A stretch of 64,000 nt of DNA from Gentiana macrophylla. Lineage: Eukaryota; Streptophyta; Magnoliopsida; Gentianales; Gentianaceae. The position numbers were made by a program, and so were the translations under genes. The stretch covers positions 21,289,541 to 21,353,540 of the forward strand of contig CM047814.1 of NCBI GenBank assembly GCA_026214975.1, given 5' to 3'. The notes below the pieces were generated by a model. It saw only the letters and a program-made list of their open reading frames with translations, was not told the DNA's origin and made no database searches. Position 1 is the stretch's first letter. Every line of letters starts with the position of its first letter. Below are positions 23,064 to 33,961 of this stretch, in pieces.

Positions 23064-24561
23064 TGATGGGGAGCAAAATGAGCAAGGAATTTTGCTTCAG
23101 CTAACGAGCAGGCAACCATGGTGCAAACAAATGCTACTTATATCTTGATATGGGGATTGAATTGTTTCTCAATATATGTGGCACTCGATTTTCTGATTAT
23201 TTGAACACTTTAGCCGTTTCTAAAATGTAAAGGGCGTCTCTTTTGTCAATAAATTTTTTTTTTTTTTTACGGAAACGAAAGATACAGAAGCAATTTTTGT
23301 TTCGCCTCAAACAGGACTTAAACTCTGGTTATGACATAGCGCTTTATTATTAGGCTGATATCTTCTTTCTTTACCCATACCCTCACCGGAGGAACCAGAA
23401 AAAAAAAAAAAAAAAATTCAATGGATGTATAGTTCTTTTTTCTTGAAGTAAATTTTTTTTTCAACAGATGCATAAATTTTGTTCGTTGTCATAGTCACTA
23501 TTTCTCTTTGTTTCAAAACAAGGTCCGTGGATCTTATTATGAATAGAGTAATGATACAACCACAACATATATGACAACGAGTGACAACCATCATTTGCAC
23601 ATTTGAGCATAGTGTATGATCTAGTGATCAAGATAATCGTGATCAATGATGTTGATGATGGGTGTGTCACCTATTGTGTCACACATGTTGTGTCCGTCAT
23701 CATTGTTCTTATGAATGTAGTGTGTCCATCTTTGATCACAACCTTTGTCTCACGATCATTGACATAACGATTATTTATATCATTAATGATAATGAGTTTA
23801 AATTGATCAGAACATTTACGTGCGGTGTATCAGAAATTTTCAATTCGAATCATTACTTTATTTTCATTACACACGACTAAATTACTAAACTATAATCTGA
23901 GGGTCTACATTTGGATACCTATTTCAATTATTATATGGACGGTAAAGATGGTTTTGGGACAATGTGATAAAATAGTATGCATACAGGCAATATAATCTGC
24001 TTATGAATGATTTTCCACCTCTTGCTTTACAACGGATAATGTAGCCAAGGATTTATGACACGTAAGGATTAGGAAGTGCTAAATGATATATTTATATTCA
24101 TTAAAAAAAAATTATATATATATATATATATATAATTTTATATGAATAGAGTATAAACTTATCGAGTAAAACACAATTTAAATATAACGAATTCGTTCTT
24201 TAAAAAAATATATATAACGAATTCGAGTTCAAACACAAATTTGATATTTCTGTTGAATTCAAATTCTATGATGAATACCTTTAAATTCAAGCTCGAGTTT
24301 ATTTTGAGCTAAGCAAAATGAGTTGTGATTCAAGAAAACACCGTTAAATAAACAAGGCAAATTCATGTGTAATCAGGACCCTAGGCCAAGTTTTAGTTCT
24401 AAGGCCCTTAACTATGAATAAAATTACTGTGTATTTCATCCGTCTCATAACATAAGACTATTTGGTTCTTTCACACTCAATCACTTTATTAATCTTATGA
24501 AAACAACGATGACTTGTATATTTTTGGACGGATGTTGTATATATATTTTGTGAATCAAATG
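23064..24561. other. Intergenic upstream of HPR1
   Basis: This contains the HPR1 5' UTR and promoter, a T-run at about 23257-23271, an A-run at about 23399-23417 and an AT microsatellite near 24110-24135. The remaining short ORFs have no coding character. I cannot place a TATA box with confidence. Confidence 0.6.
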
Positions 24562-24995
24562 TTTTTCAATAAATAATTGAGTAGTTGTAATCAATGGATT
24601 CAATGATTCCAATTTGATTTGATTTGGCGATTCATAATCATGAAGCATGAGTGTGTGCGACATCGAGAGTGAGTGGTGATCAAAAGTTTTGTGAGATTTA
24701 CAAGTCAAGGTAATTGAATAGATGGTTGATATTTTGTGAATCGAATATTTTTTTGATCCAAGTTAGTGATTCCAATTTGATTTGGTGATTCATAAATAGG
24801 AAGCATGAGTGCGTTCGACATCGAGAGTGAGTGGTGATCAAGAGTTCCGTGTGATGTACAAGTCATGGTAATTGAATAGTTGGTTAATATTGTGTGAATT
24901 GAAGGATTTTCAATATTTGAGTTAGTAGTTTGTGAATCGGTGGATTTAATAATTCCAATTTGATTTAGTGATGCATAAACAGGAAGCGTGAGTGA
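24562..24995 (+). repeat. Tandem repeat, about 170-bp unit, about 2.3 copies
   Basis: ATTCCAATTTGATTT recurs at about 24605, 24771 and 24953. Each time it is followed by a near-identical phrase ending GAAGC(A/G)TGAGTG. The first two copies continue alike (CATCGAGAGTGAGTGGTGATCAA) through the unit. No ORF spans it. Confidence 0.75.
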
Positions 24996-26118
24996 TTTTC
25001 ATAACTATGGTGCCCAGATGCTTGGCGTGACACCGTACATTAAAAAATTAACTTACCGTGACACTACACTACTATGACACCGTATGGTATAAACTTAACA
25101 GTGAAAACATAACTTACTCTGACATCAGGTAGGACGGTAATTTCAGTTATCTTTTCACCCAAAGAAGCAACTACCAATATAAGGAAACCTTCAGTCCTAT
25201 CAACAACAGTGAAATCATATCTTGATTCACTACCCCTACCAATATAAGGAAACGGAATGAGGGGACATTAGAAGCGGTAGGCGACGAAGTGTGGCTAGGA
25301 GAAGATGATTCACTACCCCTATTTGATTCTGTAGCACTACTTGACATTGATAAGTGCAGAAAGAAGTAGGAGAATGCAAGAAAATGCTTACTTGGTGTTT
25401 GGAGTTTATGTAGAGGAAATGGCAAAATGAACTCTGCTCCGACCTTCTCTCCCCTTTTATGCTTGAAAAATGTTTCAATGAGGTGAAAGGACATGATTTG
25501 AGGGGGTTATAATCCCACACAAATCGCAATAATCAATGTGATGGCGTTACGGTTAACGAAAAGGGACGCCTCGTTTTTTGTGCTGAAGATACGGCGTTAG
25601 TGTGCCATGACGTCACGCCACGATTGGCTAGGGTTACAGGTGGAAGTGCAGCTATTTCCCGCCCAAACAACGGCCCAACTCGAAGACAATTCAAATGGCA
25701 GATTTGACCTCGGACAACGGGAGTCGCCTCTCTCAAGTCTTGGGGGCTTATGACGATACAAGGTTTCACCCTTCCACGTGTCATCTTCCAGTTGGTTCTG
25801 ATTATATGAGTAAGTATCAACGAGTGCATGTCGATGCCCAGACTCGGGGCTACGACGATTGACATCTAAGCAGTGTAGGACGAGAGTCCCAGCTCAACCA
25901 CCGTGAGTCGGTTAAGTCGGCATAGAGGATAGAGTCCGCACCAGCTACGAAAACCCATTATCAGCGTGATAACTTGGGTAAGGGGCAAGGCCCATGAAGG
26001 TTAAATATGACAATAGCCTAAGCCGACCTAATATTAGGGTTAGGGCATGCATTACCATTATAAATACCATGTTCCAGGAACTACGTAAGGCTTGATTCCT
26101 GGACAAGTACGGGATACG
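24996..26118. other. Intergenic, probably decayed LTR-like sequence
   Basis: A short direct duplication (CTACCAATATAAGGAAAC at about 25172 and 25236) lies near an uncertain minus-strand ORF (25494-25171). 25860-26118 is GC-richer, with a CATTATAAATACC box near 26057 and GGATACGTAGGCA, the texture of a retrotransposon LTR promoter and leader. No second LTR, PBS or PPT could be paired, so no element is called. Confidence 0.4.
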
Positions 26119-26248
26119 TAGGCAATCTAAGACAAGCTCTTAGACTCAGCCGCAAATCATAATGAATACCCCAAACCTTAATGCCTTAAGAACGTGTGGT
26201 AGATTTTAAGATTTGCGGCTGAGTCTAAGAGCTATCTTAGATTGCCTA
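26119..26248. repeat. Near-perfect inverted repeat (about 40-bp arms, about 50-bp spacer)
   Basis: 26119-26158 and 26210-26248 are reverse complements except for one substitution and one 1-base gap. Transcribed, this forms a long hairpin. 26247-26316 directly after holds two copies of ATTAATCCGGGCCTGAATAA and a CCGGGCCCGG palindrome. Confidence 0.85.
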
Positions 26249-26393
26249 ATAATTAATCCGGGCCTGAATAATTAATCCGGGCCTGAATAAATTTATCCGG
26301 GCCCGGATTAATTATGTGACATAATTCGTCATCGTCAGGGCGAAAATAAATTTTAAGAGAGGCGAAATAAAATACATCTTATATATACTATTG

Positions 26394-28074
26394 TGTTGGA
26401 CTTATTTCTATGTTTTGATGATGAGTGCCAGACTAGCTGTTATAGTGCAAAGGCAAAAAGATGTCTAGATCAAATGTATAGGTTTATTAGAGTTTGATTT
26501 ATGAATAGGTTTGATCAAACAAGATTGTAAAGGTCGGTGATTTATATCGCCAGATCGGTCCATATCGATAGGGTAGATAGGTCGATGTAGACTAGTCTAG
26601 AAACTCTTTGAAGACCGAAAGGTGAGGCTCAAACTCGATTCTGAAGGCTAAGGGATCAAACTTAGTAATTTAAGTCAAGGATATGGAATCAGAATTTAGG
26701 CAAGTCTGTGATGACCTAAACTGATTACATATACCTTGTGTACAAGGTCTAAGTTTCATAAGTTGGATGATGTTTGGAACTTGGTTATATTTTAAAAAGG
26801 TGTAATCTAACTTCACAAATAAAAGTTAGATAAAAGAAATCAGCTTCATTATATTTTTTACACAACAAATTCTAACATTGTGATCGATGAACTCTCATTG
26901 ATGATATACCTCGATTAAATCAAGATTATATTGGAAGATTACATTGGATAAGGACAGCTAACTACCTCTGATTTATCAAATAAATCAATGGCTGAGATCA
27001 AAAGGAAGTTGGGATGATTCAGATTTTTGTCCAATGGTTATAAGTCAAAGGTGGACATGATTTGATTGTCAAAAAGGAATTTCGACGATTGTCGATCCCC
27101 ATGAATAGTGATGAAGGCAAATCGGATGGGACAAAAACAAGGAACGGTTACATTTGAATTTCAAATACAAGTCACATGCACTCCTACCTATAAATAGAGG
27201 ACCTTCAACTCGAAACTACTGAGATTGATAAAATTTGAAAAACTTTAAAGAGGCAATTTCAGTGAAAAACACCTCTTGAACTCATCGAACTTAAAGCTAT
27301 CGATCCAGAGAAATTCTTCAAGTGTATTCTCAGATTCAAGCAACATCAAGTATACACACTTGAAGACCGCAAAGTCTTGATTATATCATCCTAATCAAGC
27401 TGTTTGCAATCAATGAATCATTTATTTGATTCAATCTTTATTTTATAAAGAACAAAGTGAAGACAGTGAAGCACGATTGTGTGAAAGATCGTTGATTGTC
27501 TTTGAGTGGTGAAGAGGCAATCCTACCCTTCAAGGACCAGTGGAAGACTCGGGAGCAAAGCAATCCTACATGTTCCAGGCCAGTTTGTGAAGCCATAGTT
27601 ATTGGTGAAGGAAGCAACCTTAGGAATCTTTGTAGCTGCAATATCAAAGATCTCTAGTGAATTTCCTCCAACATCACAGAGAAGAGTGGGTGACAGGATT
27701 ACACCACTGGAACCACTATAAAATCGCCTACTTACTTTCAAAGATTTACATTACGCACTTAGTTTATTTCACACATCAACCTCATCGAATCTAGCAACCG
27801 AAATCACACACTTACACTAATGAGTATCTAATACTCAGATCATATTTAACAACAAGTATTAAGGCTTAATTTTGATATTATTCCATTGCACAAATTCAAG
27901 CAATCTCAACTATCGATGAGACTATCATTTATCGAAAGTCTATCGAGGTATCGCAGAGATTCATGAAATATCGTGATCGATGAAGTTGCAGATTTTGTTA
28001 ACTCCAAAGTTTTAAGTGTTAAGTTTATTCACCCTCCCTCTAAACTTAACCAAAGCCTTTTCAAGGGACCAACA
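26394..28074 (+). repeat. 5' LTR of the Sire-like element
   Basis: It starts TGTTGGACTTATTTC and ends GGGACCAACA. A TATAAATA box lies at 27189-27196. It aligns along its length with the 3' LTR but differs at many CTG/CAG positions, which read TCG/CGA in one or other copy. Confidence 0.9.
27189..27196 (+). promoter_or_regulatory. TATA box of the 5' LTR
   Basis: TATAAATA is followed by GAGGACC, and the same box sits at 34777-34784 in the 3' LTR. The position about 880 bp before the LTR end implies a long R-U5 region. Confidence 0.65.
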
Positions 28075-28076
28075 AT

Positions 28077-28088
28077 TGGTATCGGAGC
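28077..28088 (+). other. Primer binding site of the Sire-like element
   Basis: TGGTATCGGAGC begins two bases after the LTR end and is complementary to the initiator-Met tRNA 3' end with one mismatch. Confidence 0.85.
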
Positions 28089-28182
28089 AGTGCTTCTGTT
28101 CTGAATAAATCCTACTTGTTGGGCTTGTGAAAAAATTCTTTGTAACTTTCTTTCAAGTTACTGATTTTCAAAGACTTGCATC

Positions 28183-29439
28183 ATGGATAACACCCAGTAT
28201 GCTAGAACTATGCTGATGTGTTCTCTAGATAGATTTGATGAGTATAAACGTCGAATGCAGGCATACCTTGCTGCAGCTCATGATGAGATGATGGATGTAC
28301 TAACTGATGGACCACTGGAGATTACCAAGTCAGTAACAGTGGGTGATACAACTAAGTACATTCCAAAACCAAAAAGAGAATGGAATGCAGAAGATAGAAA
28401 GAGAGCAAACCTCAACAACATTGCTATTGACATCATTTACAGAACCTTGGATAGCAATATGTACATGAAGGTTAAAGATTGCAAAACTGCAAAGGAACTT
28501 TGGGACAAGATACTGATTGATCGTGAAGGCATCGATGCAATAAAGAAGAATAAGATCGATTGTGGTCAAAAAGAGGTTTCAAAATTCAAAATGCTACCAA
28601 ATGAAACCATTGAGCGAGATGGAATCAAGATTTAATGCAATCTGGATGAACTTACCCTGCTGAGTGTAAGTTATACAAAAGAGGAAATAAACACAAAAAT
28701 CTTGGAAGCATTACCTGCAAAAGATGTTTGGAAAATGAAGGTGACTGCAATGGAAGAGATGAGAAAGCTGCATGAAGAAGACACCTTCAAATTATTTTCA
28801 GATCTTAAGGCTTATGAATTTAGCAAAAGTGGTACTCAAATCGAAAAGAAGAGCCAAAGACCATGCATTGGTGCTTCACATCAGGAAGAAACATCTGGAG
28901 GAAAAGATGATCTCTTTGGATGAGATGCAGAAGCAGATTGCCTCTTGAGCAAGAAAATCAGGATGATGAAGACTGAAAGGCCCCTTCAAGAAATTTCATA
29001 AAGAGGCCCTCTGAAAAGAAAGAAAGAAGAATCAAAGAAAGACAATGACTATCTGTGCTTTCATTGCAAGAAACCAGGACACTTCAAACCTGACTGTCCT
29101 AAGTTTAAACAAAGTAAGGAACCTGATTATCTTTGCTTCAAGCGCAAGAAGCTGGACACATTAGACTGATTGTCGGACTCATCAAGACCAAAAGTCAACA
29201 AAGAAGACATGGCAAGAAGGCTATGGTTCTTTGAAGATGAATCGGGTATGAAGTGGAATCTGAAAAAGGAAATGAATCAGATGACACTGGTTGCTGATAT
29301 GGAAGATTATGCTTTGATGGCTAACATGGATGAAACAGAGGAGGTATACAATACTTTATCCATCAATACTCCTGCTGGAAGTGATTGTGAATCAACAGGA
29401 AGGATGATAAGCGATCTCTTTGTTCTTCATCGCCCGTGA
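28183..29439 (+). pseudogene. Sire-like gag remnant with zinc knuckle
   Basis: An ORF from 28183 (MDNTQYARTMLMCSLDRFDE) carries the UBN2-type gag core: EWNAEDRKRANLN, then TAKELWDKI. A stop at 28633 and shifts break it, and it resumes at 28702. Near 29050-29098 is a zinc knuckle, CFHCKKPGHFKPDC (C-X2-C-X4-H-X4-C). A second, decayed knuckle copy with the second Cys and the His replaced follows at about 29129-29165. 29170-29439 is an acidic gag-pol linker. Beyond it the expected protease and integrase never appear. Confidence 0.82.
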
Positions 29440-30110
29440 GACTGATATATCCTTTCTTTGTAGGTGTTTGTGCAAGATTTCAATCTAAACCTAAAGAAAG
29501 TCAGTTAGGTGCAGTCAAGAGAGTTATCAAATACCTAAAGGAGACTTTGGGAGTAGGGATATGGTATTCCAAGGATGGAAGCTTCAAAGTTATATCCTAC
29601 TCAGATTCTGATTATGATGGATGCAAGATTGATAGAAAAAGCACTACAGGAACCTATTAGTTGATGGGAAGTAGAATGGTCTCCTGGTTCAGCAAGAAAC
29701 AGAACTCTATATCAACTTCCACCGCTTGAGGTGAATACATTCTTCTTTGGAAGTTTGTTGTGCACAAATCTTGTGGTTAAGACAACAGTTAAGGGATTAT
29801 GGAATTGAAGAAAAGGAAATTCCAATCATGTGTGACAACACAAGTGCAATTGCAATCACTGAAAATCCTGTTTTGCACTCAAGAACCAATCATATTGATG
29901 TGAGACATCATTTTATAAGAGATCATGTTGAAAAGAAAGATGTGGTGGTCCTATATATCCCTACTGAAAATCAACTTGCTGACAAGATATGATGTGGTGG
30001 TTCTATATGTTCCCACTGAAAATCAACTTGCTGACATTTTCACTAAACCATTTGATAGTGAAAGATTTGCCAAATTAAGGACTGAACTTGGAATTATAAA
30101 AGTTGGATCG
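29440..30110 (+). pseudogene. Copia RT end and RNase H remnant joined directly to gag
   Basis: The frame picks up at the end of RT (FQSKPKESQLGAVKRVIKYL), then gives YSDSDYDGCKIDRKSTTGTY, the RNase H start. After stops near 29658 and 29729 it continues with MCDNTSAIAITENPVLHSR, HIDVRHHFIRDHV and ENQLADIFTKPF. A tandem duplication of about 55 bp (29937-29990 and 29991-30045) repeats the VVLYxPTENQLAD segment. Integrase and the YVDD core are deleted upstream. Confidence 0.85.
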
Positions 30111-30140
30111 ATAATCGCAGTGTGTTTGGAATTCACCAAG

Positions 30141-30306
30141 AGGATCAGTCTTTGCTATGTTGGGTGAGCTCACTTAGCAAATTAGTCATTGGTATCAACA
30201 ATTCCATGTACTTATGTTTGGACAATTGAGCAAATGAGGTTGCCAAGGGGATTGGTCTTTGTCATGTTGGGTGAGCTCACTTGACAGATCAGTCATTGGT
30301 ATTAAA
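30141..30306 (+). repeat. Direct duplication after RNase H
   Basis: About 58 bp containing ATGTTGGGTGAGCTCACTT at about 30157 recurs at about 30266 with a few changes, 108 bp apart. It lies in the spacer between pol and the post-pol ORF. Confidence 0.7.
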
Positions 30307-30902
30307 CTTCATCTTGTATTATCAGTTGTTCAAAACAAGAAGAAATCAAGGATCAGCAGAGTCACTTTAATAGCGACTCTTTGAACATATTTATCGAGAG
30401 ATCATTGAGCCAACCTCTTTGAGGACAACCCTCTTTGAATGGAACGTTACATAGTCAAACTTTATTAAAGTCAAAAAACAGTTTGGCGGGATATTTATTT
30501 TATCCATTATTACCATAGTTAGCACCTGAAAAGATAAATCAATCTAGATACAAGAAAGAGATTGATCAAGCTATTCCTGGTCTTGATGATGATGAGGAAG
30601 GTGTAGTAGTAGAGGTGATGATGATGTGAGAATGGAGATGATGGTGATCTTTGGTGGTGGAGCAGTCCAAACAAACTAAGAAGAAATCACAAACCTGTTG
30701 CACCAAAGAAGACCCTTTGGGAAAGAAAATTTGGAGATACAAGGAAGATTATTGAGATCTTAAAGCCTAAGAAGACAAAGAAGCAAGCAGCCTGATTGTT
30801 GTGTCTGCCGAGGTCCGGTGAAGAAGAGGTTATCGACCTGGCCATTTATTCTTTGCAAGAAGAATCTGTTGTTGAGATTACGAGGAACAATGAAGGAAGC
30901 CG

Positions 30903-32669
30903 ATGGAAAGAGGAAGTCTCATTGTGATTGAAAAAGATGATGAGCCACTTTCCAAGAGAAGAAAAGAAATTATCCACAAAAAGAAACATGGAAAGGGGAA
31001 AGAATTAAAAAACTTGGAGGCACAAAGAGTCCAAGAAGAAGCATCTGTAGAAGAGGCTATTGAGGCTGAGCCCTTAACTACCATCAAGCCTGTGGAAATT
31101 ACTGACTCCTCACCAGAAGAGGTTGCCAAGTCTACTGAAGCTGCACAGGTTGCTGTTGAGCAATCTGTTGAAGATATACAGCAGTCTACTAACCCTGAGC
31201 CTGCTGTAGTATCTACTGAAGAACCACAACAAACCATTGAACCTGAACCTACTGTGGTGGTTGAAAATTTGGTTGAAGACCCTGCAAGTGTTGCAAGAAC
31301 TCAGGGGGAAGAGCAGTCTGCTGCTAACCCTGCTGATGAGCATGTAAGTCAGGGAGAACCAAGTGTTGTACAGATGGAAGTAGTAGGTACAAATATACAA
31401 TCTCAGCAACCTACTGACTTTGAAACATCTGTTGAAGAAACAATGAATTTACTTGTGGGAGCTTTTGGAGGTCAGCAAGCTACTGAACCTGCCACTAGAA
31501 AGCCATCTATGCCATATGAGAAGGCATCTAAAGGACAAAGTAGATCCTAACTTCAAAAAGGTGCAAAACTACTTTCAGTGGAAGTTTGGATTCTACAAGA
31601 GACAGAAACCAGCTCCTGATCCAATGAGTGGATTTGAAGAATGGGCATTTGAGCAGCTGGGTGTGGACAGCCTGTTGGATCTGTTAGGTACTAGCATGCT
31701 GCAATCTAGGCTGATGGATCTTTTGGATGAAGGAAAGAAAAGTGGAGGAATTATGTTCAGAGATCCAAAGTACACACCAGACAGTGATTCATCAGACTCT
31801 GATGATGATTCCCCCATGTTCCCTAGGGAGACCAGTGGAGTGGCTAGAGAAACAACAATTGAAGCTACTGGTCAAGGAGCCATTGATGGTATAGAAGCTA
31901 AACCCACTGAGACTGGTAAGTCTGCTGAGGGCCAGCAGACTGGAGAAATGGATGAGGATCTACAGGATCTCACCATGGATGATCTGGAAGCATTGATCAA
32001 TGAAGGAGTTAATTTAAGTGCTGGTAGGCTAGCTGATGAATCTTTTACATTCCATGTTGTAGAGCCTACTGCACAAATTGAAGCCCAACAGAATGAGGAT
32101 TTGGATGAAGAGAAGGTTACTGATTATAGTGAGCCTAGTTCCAGCTCAGAGGAGTCTATTGAATATCAAGATGGATTTGACTTTGAGGGCATTCTTACTA
32201 AAACTACCATTATCCTGACCAAAATTGGTCATGCTGAAGGATTCCAAGTGGATAATGAGGCTATATTCAATCCACAAAGAGTTGAAGAGGAGGTACATGT
32301 CGTGCTTTGAGTTACAAACAAAGACTGGACACTGAGTTGGAGCAGGAGAGTGCAGTCATTGAGTCTCAAACAAAGACTGGACAAAGGTTGGAACCTAATT
32401 TGGGTTTGGAGGAAACCCCTGTTGTTCAAGAGGATGCTGTAGTGGAGCCTACCGGAGTCAAGACCACTAAAGGGAAAGATGGTCAGCAGACTCCTGTTAA
32501 TGAGGATGAGCAGCTGCTGGACTATGACTTTAGTGATAAGGAGTTCCAGATGCCTGAAGAAGAAAATGTTGATGTTGATCCCCCACAGGCATTTGTACCT
32601 ATTTTTGAAGAACCAGCCCTTGATCCTATCTTGGATGAATATCAAGGACCTAATCCTGCTTTGGATTAG
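30903..32669 (+). pseudogene. Post-pol ORF, acidic Glu/Gln/Pro-rich part (frameshifted)
   Basis: Three overlapping long ORFs (30903-31550, 31453-32310, 32307-32669) in alternating frames read as one degenerate coding region. It is rich in Glu, Gln, Thr, Pro and Val, with a Lys-rich basic patch near the start (KRRKEIIHKKKHGKGKE) and repeated SVEE and QQT-like phrases. It occupies the place of the env-like ORF of SIRE1-type elements. I see no signal peptide or clear membrane segment, so an envelope role is not supported. Frame changes near 31500 and 32305 break it. The function is unknown. Confidence 0.65.
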
Positions 32670-33028
32670 ATAGGAGTTGGGCAATGGTTATGAGCAATCG
32701 AGGCCACGAGTACAATGTTGAGAGCCCTCTTGATGGAGCTCTTGGTGGAAGAATGATGGTGAGGTACCAGTAGAAGTATTGAATGAGTTGAGGGTATCGG
32801 GAATGACATGCAATGATTAAGAACTCAACTTGATAGATAGGAACAAAGATTTGAAGAGTCGATGGCTGGTGAATAAGCAATGACAATCTGCTTGTCTGAT
32901 TACTTCAAATTTCACATATACTCAAAATGCTGTCAATAATATGATGCTAGATATGAGGGGAATCAAGCAAGGAAATACTTTGAAGGAAAAGTTTTTGAAA
33001 GATCAATTTACATCCATTCATCAAAAAC

Positions 33029-33793
33029 TTGACAAGCTTGCTGAAACCCCTAGACCTGCAACAATCTGCTGTGCTTGATCCTAAACTTAATGAGAGGATA
33101 ACCCTGTTGGAGCAAACAATGCAAGAAAGGATCACAGCAATTGATACCAGAACTGAGATTATAGAAGAGCAGCTGAATAATCTGGTTATTTCACAAGAGA
33201 GTGTTCATGGACTGATGTCCCGGTTTGTTGATGATGTCACTAAGGGGGAAGAGGGCCAAACAGCTGCAGCAAAAGAGGCTGCAAGACTTTTTGCACGAAA
33301 GAGATGGATAGATGAAACCAATGCTTTCAGGCAACCTGCACTTGGCAGACTCCAACTTACTGATGATCTCTTTAAACAGTACAAGAAAGAGTACTACAAC
33401 AGGAGGAAACCTTATCAAGACAAGGGGTTTCATGAAGGGCTCAACTCTTTCTTGGGATTGAAGTTTTGGGAGGCAAGGGTTAAAGCCTTAAGGGCACACA
33501 ACAGAGGTGGCAGAAGTGGAAGAGGTGGAAGAAGTGGCAGAGGTGATAGGAACTTGCCTATCACAAAATCAAAGGATTCACTTGATGAATTCAAGGAACT
33601 GTATATGAAATTTGGATTCAAAGTGAATCATATAAACCTTCTCCTGCCTGAAGCATGGAATTGGTGGAAAGAGGTCAATCCCTACATTGATTTTACACAG
33701 ATTGAAAATGAATGGATGAGGGATATGATAGCAGAAATCAGGGCCTATCAAGAACAAGTGGAGAAGGCCAGACAAGAAAGAGAAAGAAGATGA
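33029..33793 (+). CDS. Post-pol ORF, coiled-coil and Gly-Arg-rich part of the Sire-like element
   Basis: This is the longest intact ORF of the element (254 aa). Residues about 15-60 are heptad-like and charged (ERITLLEQTMQERITAID), likely coiled coil. Residues about 158-172 form a Gly-Arg-Ser repeat (RGGRSGRGGRSGRGDR), the kind of stretch that often binds RNA. The C-terminus is helical and charged. It ends about 150 bp before the polypurine tract. Upstream, 32680-33028 is frame-broken, so this is probably the C-terminal half of the post-pol protein. I do not recognise a named domain, and it may no longer be expressed. Confidence 0.55.
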   Translation: MTSLLKPLDLQQSAVLDPKLNERITLLEQTMQERITAIDTRTEIIEEQLNNLVISQESVHGLMSRFVDDVTKGEEGQTAAAKEAARLFARKRWIDETNAFRQPALGRLQLTDDLFKQYKKEYYNRRKPYQDKGFHEGLNSFLGLKFWEARVKALRAHNRGGRSGRGGRSGRGDRNLPITKSKDSLDEFKELYMKFGFKVNHINLLLPEAWNWWKEVNPYIDFTQIENEWMRDMIAEIRAYQEQVEKARQERERR

Positions 33794-33948
33794 TGAGATC
33801 AAAGATACTTTAAAGCTGCATTATGTTTTCTTTGAATCTAGATCGTAATATCTTTGAACAAATGATTATAATGAAAGATGACTATATTTGTTTCAGTATT
33901 TGTTTTTATCTTTTGCTTCTTTGTTAGGTGAGGTAGTGGCATCATCAC

Positions 33949-33961
33949 CAAAAAGGGAAAT
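33949..33961 (+). other. Polypurine tract of the Sire-like element
   Basis: CAAAAAGGGAAAT directly precedes the TGTTGG start of the 3' LTR. Confidence 0.75.

Noticed and set aside
25171..25865. Minus-strand ORFs (for example one with MSSSATESNRGSESS) as a gene
   Set aside because: Overlapping frames with no domain, no intron logic, and surrounding LTR-like sequence.
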